From: Clostridium aquiflavi
GTDB lineage: Bacteria; Bacillota; Clostridia; Clostridiales; Clostridiaceae
NCBI RefSeq assembly: GCF_031344075.1
Contig: NZ_JAVJAN010000004.1
Span: 1 to 64,000, forward strand
DNA length: 64,000 bases
Direction: 5' to 3'
The notes beneath the pieces are model-generated. The model did not search any database. It saw only the letters and a program-made list of their open reading frames with translations, and was not told where the DNA came from. Position numbers and translations under genes: made by a program. Below are positions 18,100 through 28,402 of the stretch, piece by piece (within the stretch, counting starts at the first letter, position 1; every line of letters starts with the position of its first letter).

Positions 18100-18579
18100 T
18101 ATTTTATCCATTATATTATATAGTTTTGATACACAATCACTTAATGCGTATAAATCATCATCATCTAAAATTTCAATTTTACTTGCCAATTTAGCTTTTG
18201 CAGCATTTCTGAATTTTTCAAATATATCTAATGCCTTTGCAGTTAATTCAACTCTAAGTATTCTTCTATCTTTAGAATCTGGATATCTATTAACTAGACC
18301 GTATTCTATAAGCTTATCTATTATGGGCGTCATATTAGATTTAGATATACCTAAATTACTAGCTATTTGAGATATTGGTGAAGAATTTGATTTATGAAGA
18401 TATAGAATTACTTTTGTATGAGATGGTGGCATAGGAAATTCATTCATATAATCTTCAACTTCTTTTGGTGGTTTAGGAAAATTTTTTATAAACTCATTTT
18501 CACTAAATATATTATTTTTAACTAAAAATAAAAAAGTTAATAAAGAATCGGAAATTTTATCTAAATCTTGTTTATGCAT
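18097..18579 (-). CDS. MarR family transcriptional regulator
   Basis: A 160-residue winged-helix regulator. The core reads SNSSPISQIASNLGISKSN with the recognition helix, followed by the wing motif YPDSKDRRILRVELT. The start is an ATG behind AAGGAG. It is divergent from the RND efflux genes and probably represses them, as is common for MarR proteins next to multidrug pumps. The gap between them also contains a palindromic repeat, which may separate or reshape the regulatory sites. Confidence 0.9.
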   Translation of the reverse strand: MHKQDLDKISDSLLTFLFLVKNNIFSENEFIKNFPKPPKEVEDYMNEFPMPPSHTKVILYLHKSNSSPISQIASNLGISKSNMTPIIDKLIEYGLVNRYPDSKDRRILRVELTAKALDIFEKFRNAAKAKLASKIEILDDDDLYALSDCVSKLYNIMDKI

Positions 18580-18788
18580 TAATTTAACTCCTTAATATGC
18601 GTTCATACGTTATAGTATAAAATAAATTATAAACTAATAACTATTTATATACAAGATAGAAAAGTTATTGACTTAGAATAATTATAAATTTATAATTAAT
18701 TATATTTTATCAATTAATACTAATATTAATAAAACTTGACTATTAATGGTGTTTTTTACAACTGAATGATATTTTAAGTATGACAGAT

Positions 18789-18891
18789 AGTTAAAACAAT
18801 GTTGATATTTTAGTACAAAGTTTATGGACAGAATGCCATTTTTCTTTTGGACTATAATATCAACATTAATTTAAAATATAGATTAATTTTA
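18789..18891. repeat. MITE-like palindromic repeat, second subtype, in the MarR-RND divergent gap
   Basis: Contains TAAAACAATGTTGATATTTTAG on the left and TATAATATCAACATT with TTAAAATATAG on the right, plus the core GTTTATGGACAGAATGCCA. The subtype is shared with 36177-36249 and 51271-51382. It ends 32 bp before the start of the adaptor gene. Confidence 0.7.
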
Positions 18892-18923
18892 ATATTACAT
18901 TAGAAGGGTTGGAGGCAATAAGT

Positions 18924-20150
18924 ATGAAAAAATATTTAGCATTATTATTAATATTTAATATGATGTGGCTAGTTGGATGTGGAAACAAAGATGTACCAAA
19001 AGAACAAGAAAAATCCATAGCGGTATCGGTTAAAAAATCAAAAAATAGCGAGATAGAAAATAAAAATGTATTTACAGGTACTACTAAAGTAGCAACTGAA
19101 ACCTCTATTACAACAGAAATGGCTGGAACAATAGAAAAAACATATGTGTCACTTGGACAAGAAGTTAAAAAGGGGGATATACTTTTGACTTTAAAAGGTG
19201 ATGATGTTAATAATAGTGTTAGTCAAGCAAAAGCAGCATTGGATTTAGCACAAGCAAATTATAATAATACTACAAGTGGAAGTATAGAAAGCCAAACAAA
19301 TCAATTAGAAAATTCGGTGAAACTTGCTCAATTACAATATGATGAAGCAAAAAGAAATTATGATATGTATACTGCATTGTATCAAGGAGATGCAATAAGT
19401 GAAGATCAATATAAAAAAATAGAGCTTAGCTTAAATCAAGCTAAACAACAATTAGATATAGCTGAAAAATCATATACAACAACAACTGAAAAAAATATTC
19501 CTGAGTTACAAGAATTAGCAGAGAAGCAATTAGAACAAGCTAAAGTATCATATGATGTAGCAGCAAGTAATTTAAATAAACTTACATTAGTATCACCAGT
19601 TGATGGTGTAATTACAGCTAAAAATTGTGATTCAAATGAAATGATTAGTCAACAACAACCAGCATTTATTGTTTCTAGTCCAAATACCTTAGAAGTGAAT
19701 ATAAATGTAGCTCAAGCTGATATAAATAAATTTTCAGCAGGGCAAGATGTAGAAGTTATAATAGATGGACAAACTATTAATGGTAAAGTTGAATATGTGC
19801 CTTTAGTTGTGGATTCACAGACTTCTTTATACCAAATAAAAATATTAATAGATAATTCATCAAATGCTTTAAAAGCAGGAATGTCAGCAGAAGTTAATTT
19901 GAGTCTAGAAAAGAATGAAAACATAATAACTATTCCTAAAAAAGCTTTATTTGAAGAGGATGGTAAGAAATATTTATACATAGTAAATGATGAAACTAGA
20001 GCTATAAAAACAGCAGTAGAAACAGGGATAGAGACATCAATAGATGTTGAAATTAAATCTGGAATTAATTCTGATGATACAGTAGTTGTTGGAGGAATAA
20101 CACTTATAACTGATGGAAGTAAAGTATTTCCTGTAGAAAAGGAGGACTAA
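18924..20150 (+). CDS. Efflux RND transporter periplasmic-adaptor-type subunit (HlyD family lipoprotein)
   Basis: A 408-residue membrane-fusion-type adaptor. It has a lipoprotein signal with lipobox around LVGCG, so it is anchored outside the cytoplasmic membrane. A lipoyl-like half (TEMAGTIEKTYVSLGQEVKKGD) is followed by a long alpha-hairpin (residues 90-210, glutamine- and alanine-rich), the returning lipoyl half (LVSPVDGVITAK) and beta-barrel/proximal domains. The start is ATG 18924, eight bases after GGAGG. The stop is 4 bp before the RND pump gene. Confidence 0.92.
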   Translation: MKKYLALLLIFNMMWLVGCGNKDVPKEQEKSIAVSVKKSKNSEIENKNVFTGTTKVATETSITTEMAGTIEKTYVSLGQEVKKGDILLTLKGDDVNNSVSQAKAALDLAQANYNNTTSGSIESQTNQLENSVKLAQLQYDEAKRNYDMYTALYQGDAISEDQYKKIELSLNQAKQQLDIAEKSYTTTTEKNIPELQELAEKQLEQAKVSYDVAASNLNKLTLVSPVDGVITAKNCDSNEMISQQQPAFIVSSPNTLEVNINVAQADINKFSAGQDVEVIIDGQTINGKVEYVPLVVDSQTSLYQIKILIDNSSNALKAGMSAEVNLSLEKNENIITIPKKALFEEDGKKYLYIVNDETRAIKTAVETGIETSIDVEIKSGINSDDTVVVGGITLITDGSKVFPVEKED

Positions 20151-20154
20151 GATT

Positions 20155-23100
20155 ATGAATTTAACTAAAACTTCAGTTAAACGTCCTCTTACAATAATAA
20201 TGGTATTTTTGGTTGTTATTATGTTTGGTTATATAGGCTATTTGAAGATGCCAGCTAACTTAATGCCGGATATAGAAATACCAGTAGTAATGGTAACAAC
20301 GCAATGGGCAGGAGCGGGTCCTGAAGATATAGATGAACAAATAAGTGAAAAAATTGAAGAAAAATTATCGGCAATATCTAATGTTAAAAAGACTGTTTCT
20401 ATGTCTCAAGAAAGTGTTTCAATGGTTGTGGCACAATTTGAATATGGAACAGATTTAAATGAAATATTGAATGATGTAAGATCAAAGGTAGATTCTGTGC
20501 AATCAACTTTACCTGATGATGTTACAAAGTCTACTGTTCTTAAAATGGATATGAATGCGCAAGCAATATCTCAATTAGTTATCTCTGGTGGACACAGCTC
20601 GGAAGCATTAATGAAATATGCAGAAGATACTATTCAATCTAAAATTGAATCAGTAGCTGGAGTTACTGAAGCAGGAATTAATGGTGGAGATAAATCACAA
20701 GTAAATATAACTGCTGATCCTGCTATTTTATCAAATTATGGAGTTAGTTTGCAGACTATAAAAAATACTTTATCAGCTACTAATAAAACTTTTCCATATG
20801 GTTCAATAATTCAAGGTGAAGATAAAATAGTCTTAAGAGGTATTGATGAATTAAATTCGTTAGAAGATGTAAAACAAGTTCAAATACCAGTAAGTGGTGG
20901 AAAAACTGTTAGGTTAGATAAGATCTGTGATGTTGATTATGGATTTGCTGAGAAACAAGCTATATATAGGTATAATGGTCAAAATAGTTTAGTAATAGAT
21001 ATACAGAAACAGCAAGATGCAAATACTGTACAAGTTATGAAGGATGTTCATAAAACAGTAGAAAAACTTAATTCAGAAAATCCTGAATATAAAATTGAAG
21101 TAGTTAATGACTCTAGTGAATATATAAATGATTCAATTAAAAGTGTAATGCAAAATCTTGCTATAAGTGCTGTTATTGCGTTTTTAGTAATTTTTCTTTT
21201 CTTAAAAAATATGAGGGCATCATTAGTTGTTGCTATTGCAATTCCTACATCAATAATAGGTGCTATTGCATTACTTTATTTTACAGGTGAAACTCTTAAT
21301 ATGGTAACACTAGGTTCACTTGTAATAGCCGTAGGTATGGTTGTTGATAATGCAACGGTTATTATAGAAAATATATTTCAATATAGGAGAGACACTGTAT
21401 TGGATATTGATGATTGTTCTATAAAAGGTGCTCAAACTGTAACAAATGCAATTGTAGCATCAACATTAACAACAGTAGCTATATTTTTACCAATTTTATT
21501 TACTGAAGGATTTACTAAGATAATGTTTGGTGCTTTAGCGAAGACACTTATATATGCATTGTCATTATCTTTAATAGTAGCAATAACATTGGTTCCTAGT
21601 ATTTTTGCCAAATTAAGTAAAGGTGAAAATGCTAAAAAACTTGTTGAAAAACAATCACCTATTTTTGATAAAATTAGTAAAAGATATAGAAGTATATTGA
21701 AAATCTCTTTAAATCATAAAAAGATAGTTGTATTTATAAGTATTTTATTATTTATTGGGTCTATATTTGGAGCAGCATTTATAGGTGTTGATTTTATGGC
21801 ATCAACAGATGAAGGAAAATTAAGTATATCTATAAGTTTGCCAGAAGGTCTTGAATTAAATGCTAGTGACTATTATGTATCTATGGCAGAAAATAAAATT
21901 GCAGATATTCAGGAAATAAAAACTACTATGACAACTTTGTCTTCAGGATCAAAATCTAGTAGTGGTACAAGTGCTAATATAGCTGTAGAGTTAGTTCCTG
22001 AAAAGGAAAGAAAGAAATCTACAGAGGATATAGAAAAAGAAATTGTTGAAAGAATGGCCACTGTGCCTGATTGCGAAGTAAAAGTTAATATGAGTAGTAG
22101 TATGGTTGGTGGTTCAGATGGAGTTTCACTTGAACTAAAAGGACCAGATATAGATGTTTTAGAAGAAATAGCAAAACAAGCAGAAGTAAAATTAAATTCA
22201 TTAAATGGATTTAGAAATGTAACAACGTCTTTAGCTGATACAACAAAAGAAGCACAATTTAAAATAGATAAGGATAAAGCTCAACAATACGGTATAAATA
22301 CATCAGGAATAGCTGGTTTGTTACGTACAGCAATAAATGGGGATTCTGTGACAACAGCTACAATAGATGATTATAAAGTTGATGTTAATTTAAAATTTCA
22401 AGAATCAAGTATTGATAGTTTAGATGATATAAAACAAATTAAAATTTTATCTCAAAGTGGTCAAGAAGTTCCAATTGGAGTATTTGCAGAGATAACTATG
22501 GAAGATAGTTTGAAATCTATTTCTAAAAGTGATGGAGATTATACTATAACTATTTCAGCAACAGTAGATGATTTAGATATAGGTACTGCATCAAAACAAG
22601 CTATGAATGCTATAAACGAATTAGATTTACCAAGAGATTATAGTATTTCTTTTGGTGGAGCAACAGAAATGATGAATGAATCAATGAGTGGATTGATATT
22701 TGCTATGGTTATAGCAATAATACTTGTTTATATGGTAATGGTTGCTCAATTTGAGTCATTTAGCAAACCATTTATTATAATGTTTTGTATACCATTTGCA
22801 TTTGCTGGAGTTGTTTTTGCATTAGTAATAACAAGGGCAAATCTTAATGTTGTAGGAATGCTCGGTTCTATATTATTAGTCGGTATAGTTGTTAATAATG
22901 GTATAATTTTAATAGATTATATTGAACAACTTAGAAAGGCTAAACCAAATGATAATTTAACAGATGTAGTTGCTATTGGATCGGCAACTAGACTTAGACC
23001 AGTTCTTATGACTACAATGACAACTGTTGTAGGAATGATACCAACTGCATTATCTTTTGGTAGTGGTGGAGAAACAATGCAACCTCTTGCAGTAGTAATA

Positions 23101-23361
23101 ATAGGAGGACTTTCAGTATCTACATTAGTAACACTTATATTAATACCTACTATTTATATGATATTTGATAAATTAGAAAAGAAATTCTTTAATAAATTTA
23201 ATAAATTAAAAGATAAAATAACTAAAAAAGTAAATAATTTATCTTTTAGAAATAAAGAAAAAATAGATACTAATAATGAAGAGGCAAACTATGATATAAA
23301 TTTAAAACAAATAGAAGAAAAAACTGAAGAAATACTAAATAATAACGATGAAAATAAATAA
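20155..23361 (+). CDS. RND (HAE1/AcrB-type) efflux pump
   Basis: A 1068-residue resistance-nodulation-division transporter. Twelve membrane segments in two repeats are interleaved with two large outer domains. The TM4 stretch GMVVDNATVIIENI carries Asp398-Asn399 where AcrB has Asp-Asp; the VDN form occurs in other Gram-positive and Bacteroidetes members. The second repeat has the usual VGIVVNNGIILIDY. Typical substrates are hydrophobic drugs, detergents or lipids. The C-terminal 60 residues are charged and cytoplasmic. It is in an operon with the adaptor and the TolC-like gene. Confidence 0.94.
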   Translation: MNLTKTSVKRPLTIIMVFLVVIMFGYIGYLKMPANLMPDIEIPVVMVTTQWAGAGPEDIDEQISEKIEEKLSAISNVKKTVSMSQESVSMVVAQFEYGTDLNEILNDVRSKVDSVQSTLPDDVTKSTVLKMDMNAQAISQLVISGGHSSEALMKYAEDTIQSKIESVAGVTEAGINGGDKSQVNITADPAILSNYGVSLQTIKNTLSATNKTFPYGSIIQGEDKIVLRGIDELNSLEDVKQVQIPVSGGKTVRLDKICDVDYGFAEKQAIYRYNGQNSLVIDIQKQQDANTVQVMKDVHKTVEKLNSENPEYKIEVVNDSSEYINDSIKSVMQNLAISAVIAFLVIFLFLKNMRASLVVAIAIPTSIIGAIALLYFTGETLNMVTLGSLVIAVGMVVDNATVIIENIFQYRRDTVLDIDDCSIKGAQTVTNAIVASTLTTVAIFLPILFTEGFTKIMFGALAKTLIYALSLSLIVAITLVPSIFAKLSKGENAKKLVEKQSPIFDKISKRYRSILKISLNHKKIVVFISILLFIGSIFGAAFIGVDFMASTDEGKLSISISLPEGLELNASDYYVSMAENKIADIQEIKTTMTTLSSGSKSSSGTSANIAVELVPEKERKKSTEDIEKEIVERMATVPDCEVKVNMSSSMVGGSDGVSLELKGPDIDVLEEIAKQAEVKLNSLNGFRNVTTSLADTTKEAQFKIDKDKAQQYGINTSGIAGLLRTAINGDSVTTATIDDYKVDVNLKFQESSIDSLDDIKQIKILSQSGQEVPIGVFAEITMEDSLKSISKSDGDYTITISATVDDLDIGTASKQAMNAINELDLPRDYSISFGGATEMMNESMSGLIFAMVIAIILVYMVMVAQFESFSKPFIIMFCIPFAFAGVVFALVITRANLNVVGMLGSILLVGIVVNNGIILIDYIEQLRKAKPNDNLTDVVAIGSATRLRPVLMTTMTTVVGMIPTALSFGSGGETMQPLAVVIIGGLSVSTLVTLILIPTIYMIFDKLEKKFFNKFNKLKDKITKKVNNLSFRNKEKIDTNNEEANYDINLKQIEEKTEEILNNNDENK

Positions 23362-23387
23362 TAAGCTTTTAGAGAGGAGATTATATA

Positions 23388-24545
23388 ATGAATAATAGTT
23401 TAAAAAGATTAGTTGCATTAACTATTGCTGGTTTAATAACTTCAGCCTCGCTAATTCAAATGCCAGTAAATGCAAATACCTCTAAGCCAATATTAAGTTT
23501 AGAGAAGGCTATAGATTCGGCAATAGATAATAGCTATCAGATAGTATTGAATGAAGAAAAACAGGATATGCTTGAGGAAAAAGATGATTTTTATGAAGAT
23601 GTTGATATGGATGATAATGGATATAATGATATACAAATGAGTCAAAATGAACAAAAAAGAAAATTTTTAGAAGATCAGATATCTGTAGATGTAACTAGTA
23701 AATATAATTCAATAGTAATACTTGAAAAAGAATTAGAAAACATAGGGATAGATATAGACATTAAAACTAAAGAATATGAAAACATGGAGCTAAAGAAAAA
23801 AATAGGATTAGTTAGTACAATTGAAATGCAAAATGCTAAAGCTGAATTAGAAAAACTTAAAGCTGATAGAAAATCAAAAAAACAGGAACTAAAGAATAGT
23901 AAAAAAGTTTTTGAAATAATAACAGATATAGATGTTGAAGATTATGATTTAGAGGACGATGTTAAATTCAAACAATTAAAATTAGATGAATCTTTAGATT
24001 CTTACCTTGATGAGAGAATCGATACTTATTTTAGATATAATAAAAAATTAGCTGATTGGGTTGAAGATAACTATTCAAGTACAGCAGGCTCTAAACCAGT
24101 ACCTCCAAATGAAAATGATTATAAGGATGAAGAGGGAAATACTAAACCTGAATATAAAGATGCGTTAAAGAATTGGTCAACTAATTATTATAATTGGATA
24201 TCGGCTTCTTTAAAAGATATAGAAAGTGAATATAATGCAAATACAGCAATGAATTCGGTAAGTGATGCAAAGAGAACAATGAAACAAACATTGCTTACTA
24301 CTTATACAAAACTTGTGACATTAGAAGGTAATATAGTTTCAATGAAATCACAGCTTGATGTATTGTATAACAAAACTAAGATAACTAAGCTTCAATATGA
24401 TCTTGGACTAGCTACAAAGCAAGATTATTATAAGCAACTTTTGACTACTGAACAATTAGAAGTTAGTTATAATTCTTTAATTAACAGTTACAATGATTTA
24501 AAAGAAAAAATAGATAAGCCTTGGACACTTTCTTCAGGAATGTAA
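23388..24545 (+). CDS. TolC-like coiled-coil protein of the RND operon
   Basis: A 385-residue exported protein. A signal peptide (residues 1-29, ending VNA-NTS) is followed by LSLEKAIDSAIDNSYQI, a typical TolC-repeat opening, and long coiled-coil helices (about 90-165 and 275-375) with GLVSTIEMQNAKAELEKLKA and GLATKQDYYKQLLTTEQLE, the two helix-hairpin turns of TolC repeats. A low-complexity insertion (205-265) replaces part of the first repeat, and no beta-barrel is apparent. The cell should lack an outer membrane, so it cannot be a classical exit duct. Confidence 0.75.
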   Translation: MNNSLKRLVALTIAGLITSASLIQMPVNANTSKPILSLEKAIDSAIDNSYQIVLNEEKQDMLEEKDDFYEDVDMDDNGYNDIQMSQNEQKRKFLEDQISVDVTSKYNSIVILEKELENIGIDIDIKTKEYENMELKKKIGLVSTIEMQNAKAELEKLKADRKSKKQELKNSKKVFEIITDIDVEDYDLEDDVKFKQLKLDESLDSYLDERIDTYFRYNKKLADWVEDNYSSTAGSKPVPPNENDYKDEEGNTKPEYKDALKNWSTNYYNWISASLKDIESEYNANTAMNSVSDAKRTMKQTLLTTYTKLVTLEGNIVSMKSQLDVLYNKTKITKLQYDLGLATKQDYYKQLLTTEQLEVSYNSLINSYNDLKEKIDKPWTLSSGM

Positions 24546-24553
24546 CATAAATT

Positions 24554-24652
24554 TAGCTATGTTTTAGCTTTGTATTTATATATGCATAAGTAAAGTGGAC
24601 AGAGTAATTGAACTTATAAATACTATACTCTTTTAGTGTTTATAAGTTCAAT
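24554..24652. repeat. MITE-like repeat, rearranged copy forming a long hairpin
   Basis: Begins with AGCTATGTTTTAG and the family core TATATATGCATAAGTAAAGTGGACAGAG, then continues into a strong hairpin at about 24606-24652 (TTGAACTTATAAA and TTTATAAGTTCAA). The right family end is missing. Its position directly after the TolC-like gene suggests it also acts as the operon's transcript end. Confidence 0.65.
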
Positions 24653-24893
24653 TTCATATTACCTCCTGTATTGATAAATAGATATGTATAATTTGGAATT
24701 TTCATTAAGTTGAAATATATAGTATAATTACTAATAAATTATGAATACATCTTAGTAATACACTCTATTTTAATAATGTTTTGATATTATAGTAAAAATT
24801 CGTGGATATAGGAGTGTATTTTAAGAATTTAAAAATACAATATAACAATTAATTAATTTATATTAATTAAGTAAAATATTTAGGGGGAGTAGA
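24653..24893 (+). other. Gap with a decayed repeat relic before the transglutaminase gene
   Basis: About 240 bp with no gene. Around 24770-24824 a stretch (TAATGTTTTGATATTATAGT, then TTCGTGGATA) resembles the second repeat subtype in degraded form, and AATACACTC/GAGTGTATT flank it as an imperfect inverted pair. No clear promoter was identified. Confidence 0.4.
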
Positions 24894-25940
24894 ATGAACC
24901 GATTAAAAAACACATTAAAAGTAATATTAATAGGAATAATTATAATAGCTTCTACAAACATAAATGTTTATGCATCAGAAACGTTTTATGATTCTAATAA
25001 ATTAAAAAATGAAATTTATGATAATTTAAAAGATTGGGAAACAGAATTTACTCTTAATTATTTTGGTGATAATATTCAATCTGTATTAGATAGTGCAATA
25101 GATAGTGAGGATTACTTAGAAAGATCAGTGTCTTCATATAATATTAAAATTAATGGAGCAAAAAATAAATTTACAATACAATATAGAACAACTAAATCTC
25201 AAGAAGATTTTATAGATAGCGAATTAAAAAGAATAGTAAATAATTTAATAGATCCTAATATGAGCACAATAGATAAAGTTATAGCTATAAATAATTATTT
25301 GGTTAAGATATACAAATATGATTATAGTATAAAGTCTGATAATGTATATTCTGCATTAACAACAAAAGAAACTATTTGCCAAGGTTATGCTATGACAGCA
25401 TATAAAATGTTTAAGATATTAGGAATAGAATCTAGAATAGTTAGTGGTACTATGAATGGGACAGGACATGCTTGGAATTTAGTTAATATCAATGGAAATT
25501 GGTACAATTTAGATATAACTAATAATGATAATATAATTAGAGATAAATATTTACTTGTCAGTGATGATTTTTTGATAAACAATGGATTTTATTGGAATAA
25601 GTCTAAGTATCCAACTGCATATTATAACTATTATAATATTCCAAAGACTTTTACAGATTACAATAATGATAATGAGAAGGATGTATCGAGTTATTATAAT
25701 GGTGGATATTGGTACAGTGAAAAAGGCTATTGGCACTATTTTAGATTTAGTGGAAGAGATGCAAGAGGATGGCTTAAAAACGATGGAAATTGGTATTACT
25801 TTGATAATGATGGAAAAATGAAAGTTGGTTGGATATTAGATAATGGAACATGGTATTATTGTTATTCAAATGGACAAATGGCTTATAATACAATGATAGG
25901 AAAATATAAATTAGATGGTAGTGGAGCTTTAGTAAATTGA
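24894..25940 (+). CDS. Secreted transglutaminase-like protein with cell-wall-binding repeats
   Basis: A 348-residue exported protein. The signal peptide spans residues 1-28. A transglutaminase-like (papain-fold) domain carries Cys162 in ETICQGYAM, His192 in GTGHAWNLV and Asp207 in NLDITN, a complete triad. The C-terminus (residues 270-340) has aromatic repeats of the choline-binding/glucan-binding type (GWLKNDGNWYYFDNDGKMK and the next unit GWILDNGTWYYCYSNGQM), expected to hold it on the wall polymer. It may be a wall-associated peptidase or crosslinker. The start is an ATG behind AGGGGGAG. Confidence 0.88.
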   Translation: MNRLKNTLKVILIGIIIIASTNINVYASETFYDSNKLKNEIYDNLKDWETEFTLNYFGDNIQSVLDSAIDSEDYLERSVSSYNIKINGAKNKFTIQYRTTKSQEDFIDSELKRIVNNLIDPNMSTIDKVIAINNYLVKIYKYDYSIKSDNVYSALTTKETICQGYAMTAYKMFKILGIESRIVSGTMNGTGHAWNLVNINGNWYNLDITNNDNIIRDKYLLVSDDFLINNGFYWNKSKYPTAYYNYYNIPKTFTDYNNDNEKDVSSYYNGGYWYSEKGYWHYFRFSGRDARGWLKNDGNWYYFDNDGKMKVGWILDNGTWYYCYSNGQMAYNTMIGKYKLDGSGALVN

Positions 25941-26030
25941 TATTTCAGAAAATGAGTCTAATTTGGTGTAATTTGTATTAAATTATCAATAAAAAAATTA
26001 AATATATAGTAAAAACTTAATATACATTTA

Positions 26031-26078
26031 AAAAACACTTATATTTTTATGCAAGAAAAAAATATAAGTGTTTTTTTT
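26031..26078 (+). terminator. Intrinsic terminator
   Basis: AAAAACACTTATATTTTT and its near-perfect complement form a long stem with a 7-nt loop and an eight-base T-run. It ends the transglutaminase-like gene. Confidence 0.85.
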
Positions 26079-26221
26079 GAATAAAAGTATTAAATTTTGT
26101 AGAATTTTATGCCAAAAGATATATATTATATTGTAGACAAACTCAAATTATATGATAAAATAAATCCATAGGCATGAAATCAGTTGATTGGAGGGATAAT
26201 TTAGTTAGTAATATAGATTAA

Positions 26222-26440
26222 AGCGCCAGGACTTAAAATAATTTTTTGTTATTGTTTATTATTAAGAATAATTAATAGTAAATATCAAATAACTAAAATG
26301 AAATTAATTTTAAGTTGACGAGGTTGGGGAGTATCGAAACTTCGGCGGGTGCCCCACGGTATTTGCACTACCGTTAACAACTGGCAAAGCTATAAAGCAA
26401 TTTATAGTACAAATCCAGTTAGGTGTTAAAACCTTCTTAA
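26222..26440 (+). ncRNA. glmS ribozyme (glucosamine-6-phosphate riboswitch)
   Basis: The self-cleaving glmS leader RNA. Diagnostic parts in order: the 5' AGCGCCAGGACT cleavage-site helix (predicted cleavage before G26223), TTGACGAGGTTGGGGAGTATC, TTCGGCGGGTGCCCCACGG, and the downstream AACTGGCAAAGC helix region. Glucosamine-6-phosphate is the coenzyme for cleavage, which destabilises the glmS message. It lies about 110 bp upstream of the glmS start. A 5' P1 loop rich in A/T is longer than in Bacillus. The 3' boundary is approximate. Confidence 0.93.
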
Positions 26441-26550
26441 TTTAGATTTTGTATTTATGAGTATTATTATGCCTATTTTTAAATTTATAATTAGAGGAAT
26501 CTAAAAGAGGTTGTAATTTTAATATTATGAATTAAGAAAGGAAGATTAAT

Positions 26551-28377
26551 ATGTGCGGAATAGTTGGATATTTAGGAAGTGGGAAAGCTACTTCATTTTT
26601 AATTAATGGATTATCAAAGTTAGAATACAGAGGTTACGACTCAGCAGGAGTAGCTGTTGTTAATAATGGAGAAATTGAAGTAAGAAAATTCAAAGGAAGA
26701 TTAGCTAATTTAGCAGATAATATAAAGGAAAATCCTGTTGAAGGAAACATGGGAATAGGACATACAAGATGGGCAACACATGGAGCTCCATCAGATGTTA
26801 ATTCACATCCACATTTAAATAGTAAAGAAACAATTGCTGTAGTTCAAAATGGAATAATTGAAAATTACTTAACATTAAGAACATGGCTTAAAGGAGAAGG
26901 ATATACTTTTAAATCAGAAACAGATACAGAAGTAATTCCTAATTTAATTGATTATTATTATGAAGGAAATTTATTTGAAGCTATAATTAAAACACTTAAG
27001 AGACTTGAAGGAAGTTATGCTTTAGGTGTTGTTTGTAAAGACGAGCCAGATAAATTAATAGCAGTAAGAAAAGAATGTCCTTTAATTGTAGGATTAGGAA
27101 AAGATGAATCATTCATCGCATCAGATATTCCAGCTGTATTAAGCTATACAAGAGATGTATATCTTTTAGAAGATCATGAAATAGCTGTTCTTTCAAATGA
27201 TGGAGTTAAGCTTTATTCAACAGATGGAAAAGAAATACAAAAGGATATCTACCATGTTACATGGAGTGAAGATGCTGCTGAAAAAGGTGGATTTGAAGAT
27301 TTCATGTTAAAAGAAATTCATGAACAACCAAGAGCTATAAGAGATACTATGGCTGGAAGAATTTCAATGGAAAAGAGTATGCTTTTAGATGATTTAAAAA
27401 TAACTAAAGAAGATTTAGAAAATACAGATAGAGTATTTATAGTAGCTTGTGGTACTGCATATCATGCTGGACTTGTAGGTAAAAACTTAATTGAATCATT
27501 TGCAAAAATCCCAGTAGAAGTTGATATAGCATCTGAATTCAGATATAGAAATCCATTAGTAACTGATAAATCTTTAGTTATTGTTATAAGTCAATCTGGA
27601 GAAACAGCAGATACATTAGCAGCTTTAAGAAATAGTAAAAATATTGGAGCTACTATAATAGCATTAACTAATGTAGTTGGAAGTTCAGTATCAAGAGAAG
27701 CTGATCATGTATTATATACATTAGCAGGACCTGAAATTTCAGTTGCATCTACTAAGGCTTATACAACTCAAATAATCGGAATGTATATGATGGCTATGAC
27801 ATTTGCCAAAATATTAGGAAGATTAAAGAGTGATAGATTAGAAAAATTAAAAGAAGAGTTATTAGATTTACCAGAAAAGGTAGAACTAGTTTTAGAAGAT
27901 AGAGAAAAAATAAAAGCAATAGCTGAAAAAATGTATGAAGAAAAAGATGTATTTTATTTAGGTAGAGGTCTTGATTATGCAGTTGCATTAGAAGGATCAC
28001 TTAAACTTAAAGAAATATCATATATTCATGCTGAAGCATATGCTGGTGGAGAATTAAAACATGGTCCTATAGCTTTAATTGAAGAGGGAACAAATGTAAT
28101 TGCTTTATTAACTCAAGAAGCTTTAAAAGAAAAAATGGTAAGTAATATTGTAGAAATTAAAGCAAGAGGAGCAAAAGTCATTGGAGTTTGTTATCAAGGA
28201 ACTAAAGGATTAGAAGAAGTTCTAGATGAAGTAATTTACATTCCAAGAACTATGGATATGTTTGCACCGGTATTGAGTGTTGCTGCACTTCAATTATTAT
28301 CATATTATGTAGCTAAAGCTAAAGGTTGCGATATAGATAAACCAAGAAATTTAGCTAAATCTGTTACTGTAGAATAA
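26551..28377 (+). CDS. glmS: Glutamine-fructose-6-phosphate aminotransferase (isomerizing)
   Basis: Makes glucosamine-6-phosphate from fructose-6-phosphate and glutamine. The 608 residues are full length. The mature N-terminal nucleophile Cys2 is in MCGIVGYLG, the glutaminase loop reads GHTRWATHG, and two SIS sugar-isomerase domains follow (about 285-420 and 455-590). The C-terminus KPRNLAKSVTVE is the canonical closing segment. The start is an ATG after GAAAGGAAG. It is regulated by the glmS ribozyme just upstream. It supplies substrate to glmM at the left of the window. Confidence 0.97.
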   Translation: MCGIVGYLGSGKATSFLINGLSKLEYRGYDSAGVAVVNNGEIEVRKFKGRLANLADNIKENPVEGNMGIGHTRWATHGAPSDVNSHPHLNSKETIAVVQNGIIENYLTLRTWLKGEGYTFKSETDTEVIPNLIDYYYEGNLFEAIIKTLKRLEGSYALGVVCKDEPDKLIAVRKECPLIVGLGKDESFIASDIPAVLSYTRDVYLLEDHEIAVLSNDGVKLYSTDGKEIQKDIYHVTWSEDAAEKGGFEDFMLKEIHEQPRAIRDTMAGRISMEKSMLLDDLKITKEDLENTDRVFIVACGTAYHAGLVGKNLIESFAKIPVEVDIASEFRYRNPLVTDKSLVIVISQSGETADTLAALRNSKNIGATIIALTNVVGSSVSREADHVLYTLAGPEISVASTKAYTTQIIGMYMMAMTFAKILGRLKSDRLEKLKEELLDLPEKVELVLEDREKIKAIAEKMYEEKDVFYLGRGLDYAVALEGSLKLKEISYIHAEAYAGGELKHGPIALIEEGTNVIALLTQEALKEKMVSNIVEIKARGAKVIGVCYQGTKGLEEVLDEVIYIPRTMDMFAPVLSVAALQLLSYYVAKAKGCDIDKPRNLAKSVTVE

Positions 28378-28402
28378 TAATTAAAATTTATAAAAGTTAT
28401 AT

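Noticed and set aside
20155..23361. RND pump inactivated because AcrB Asp408 is Asn399 here
   Set aside because: The VDN form in TM4 is found in other functional HAE1-type pumps, so it is no evidence of loss of function.
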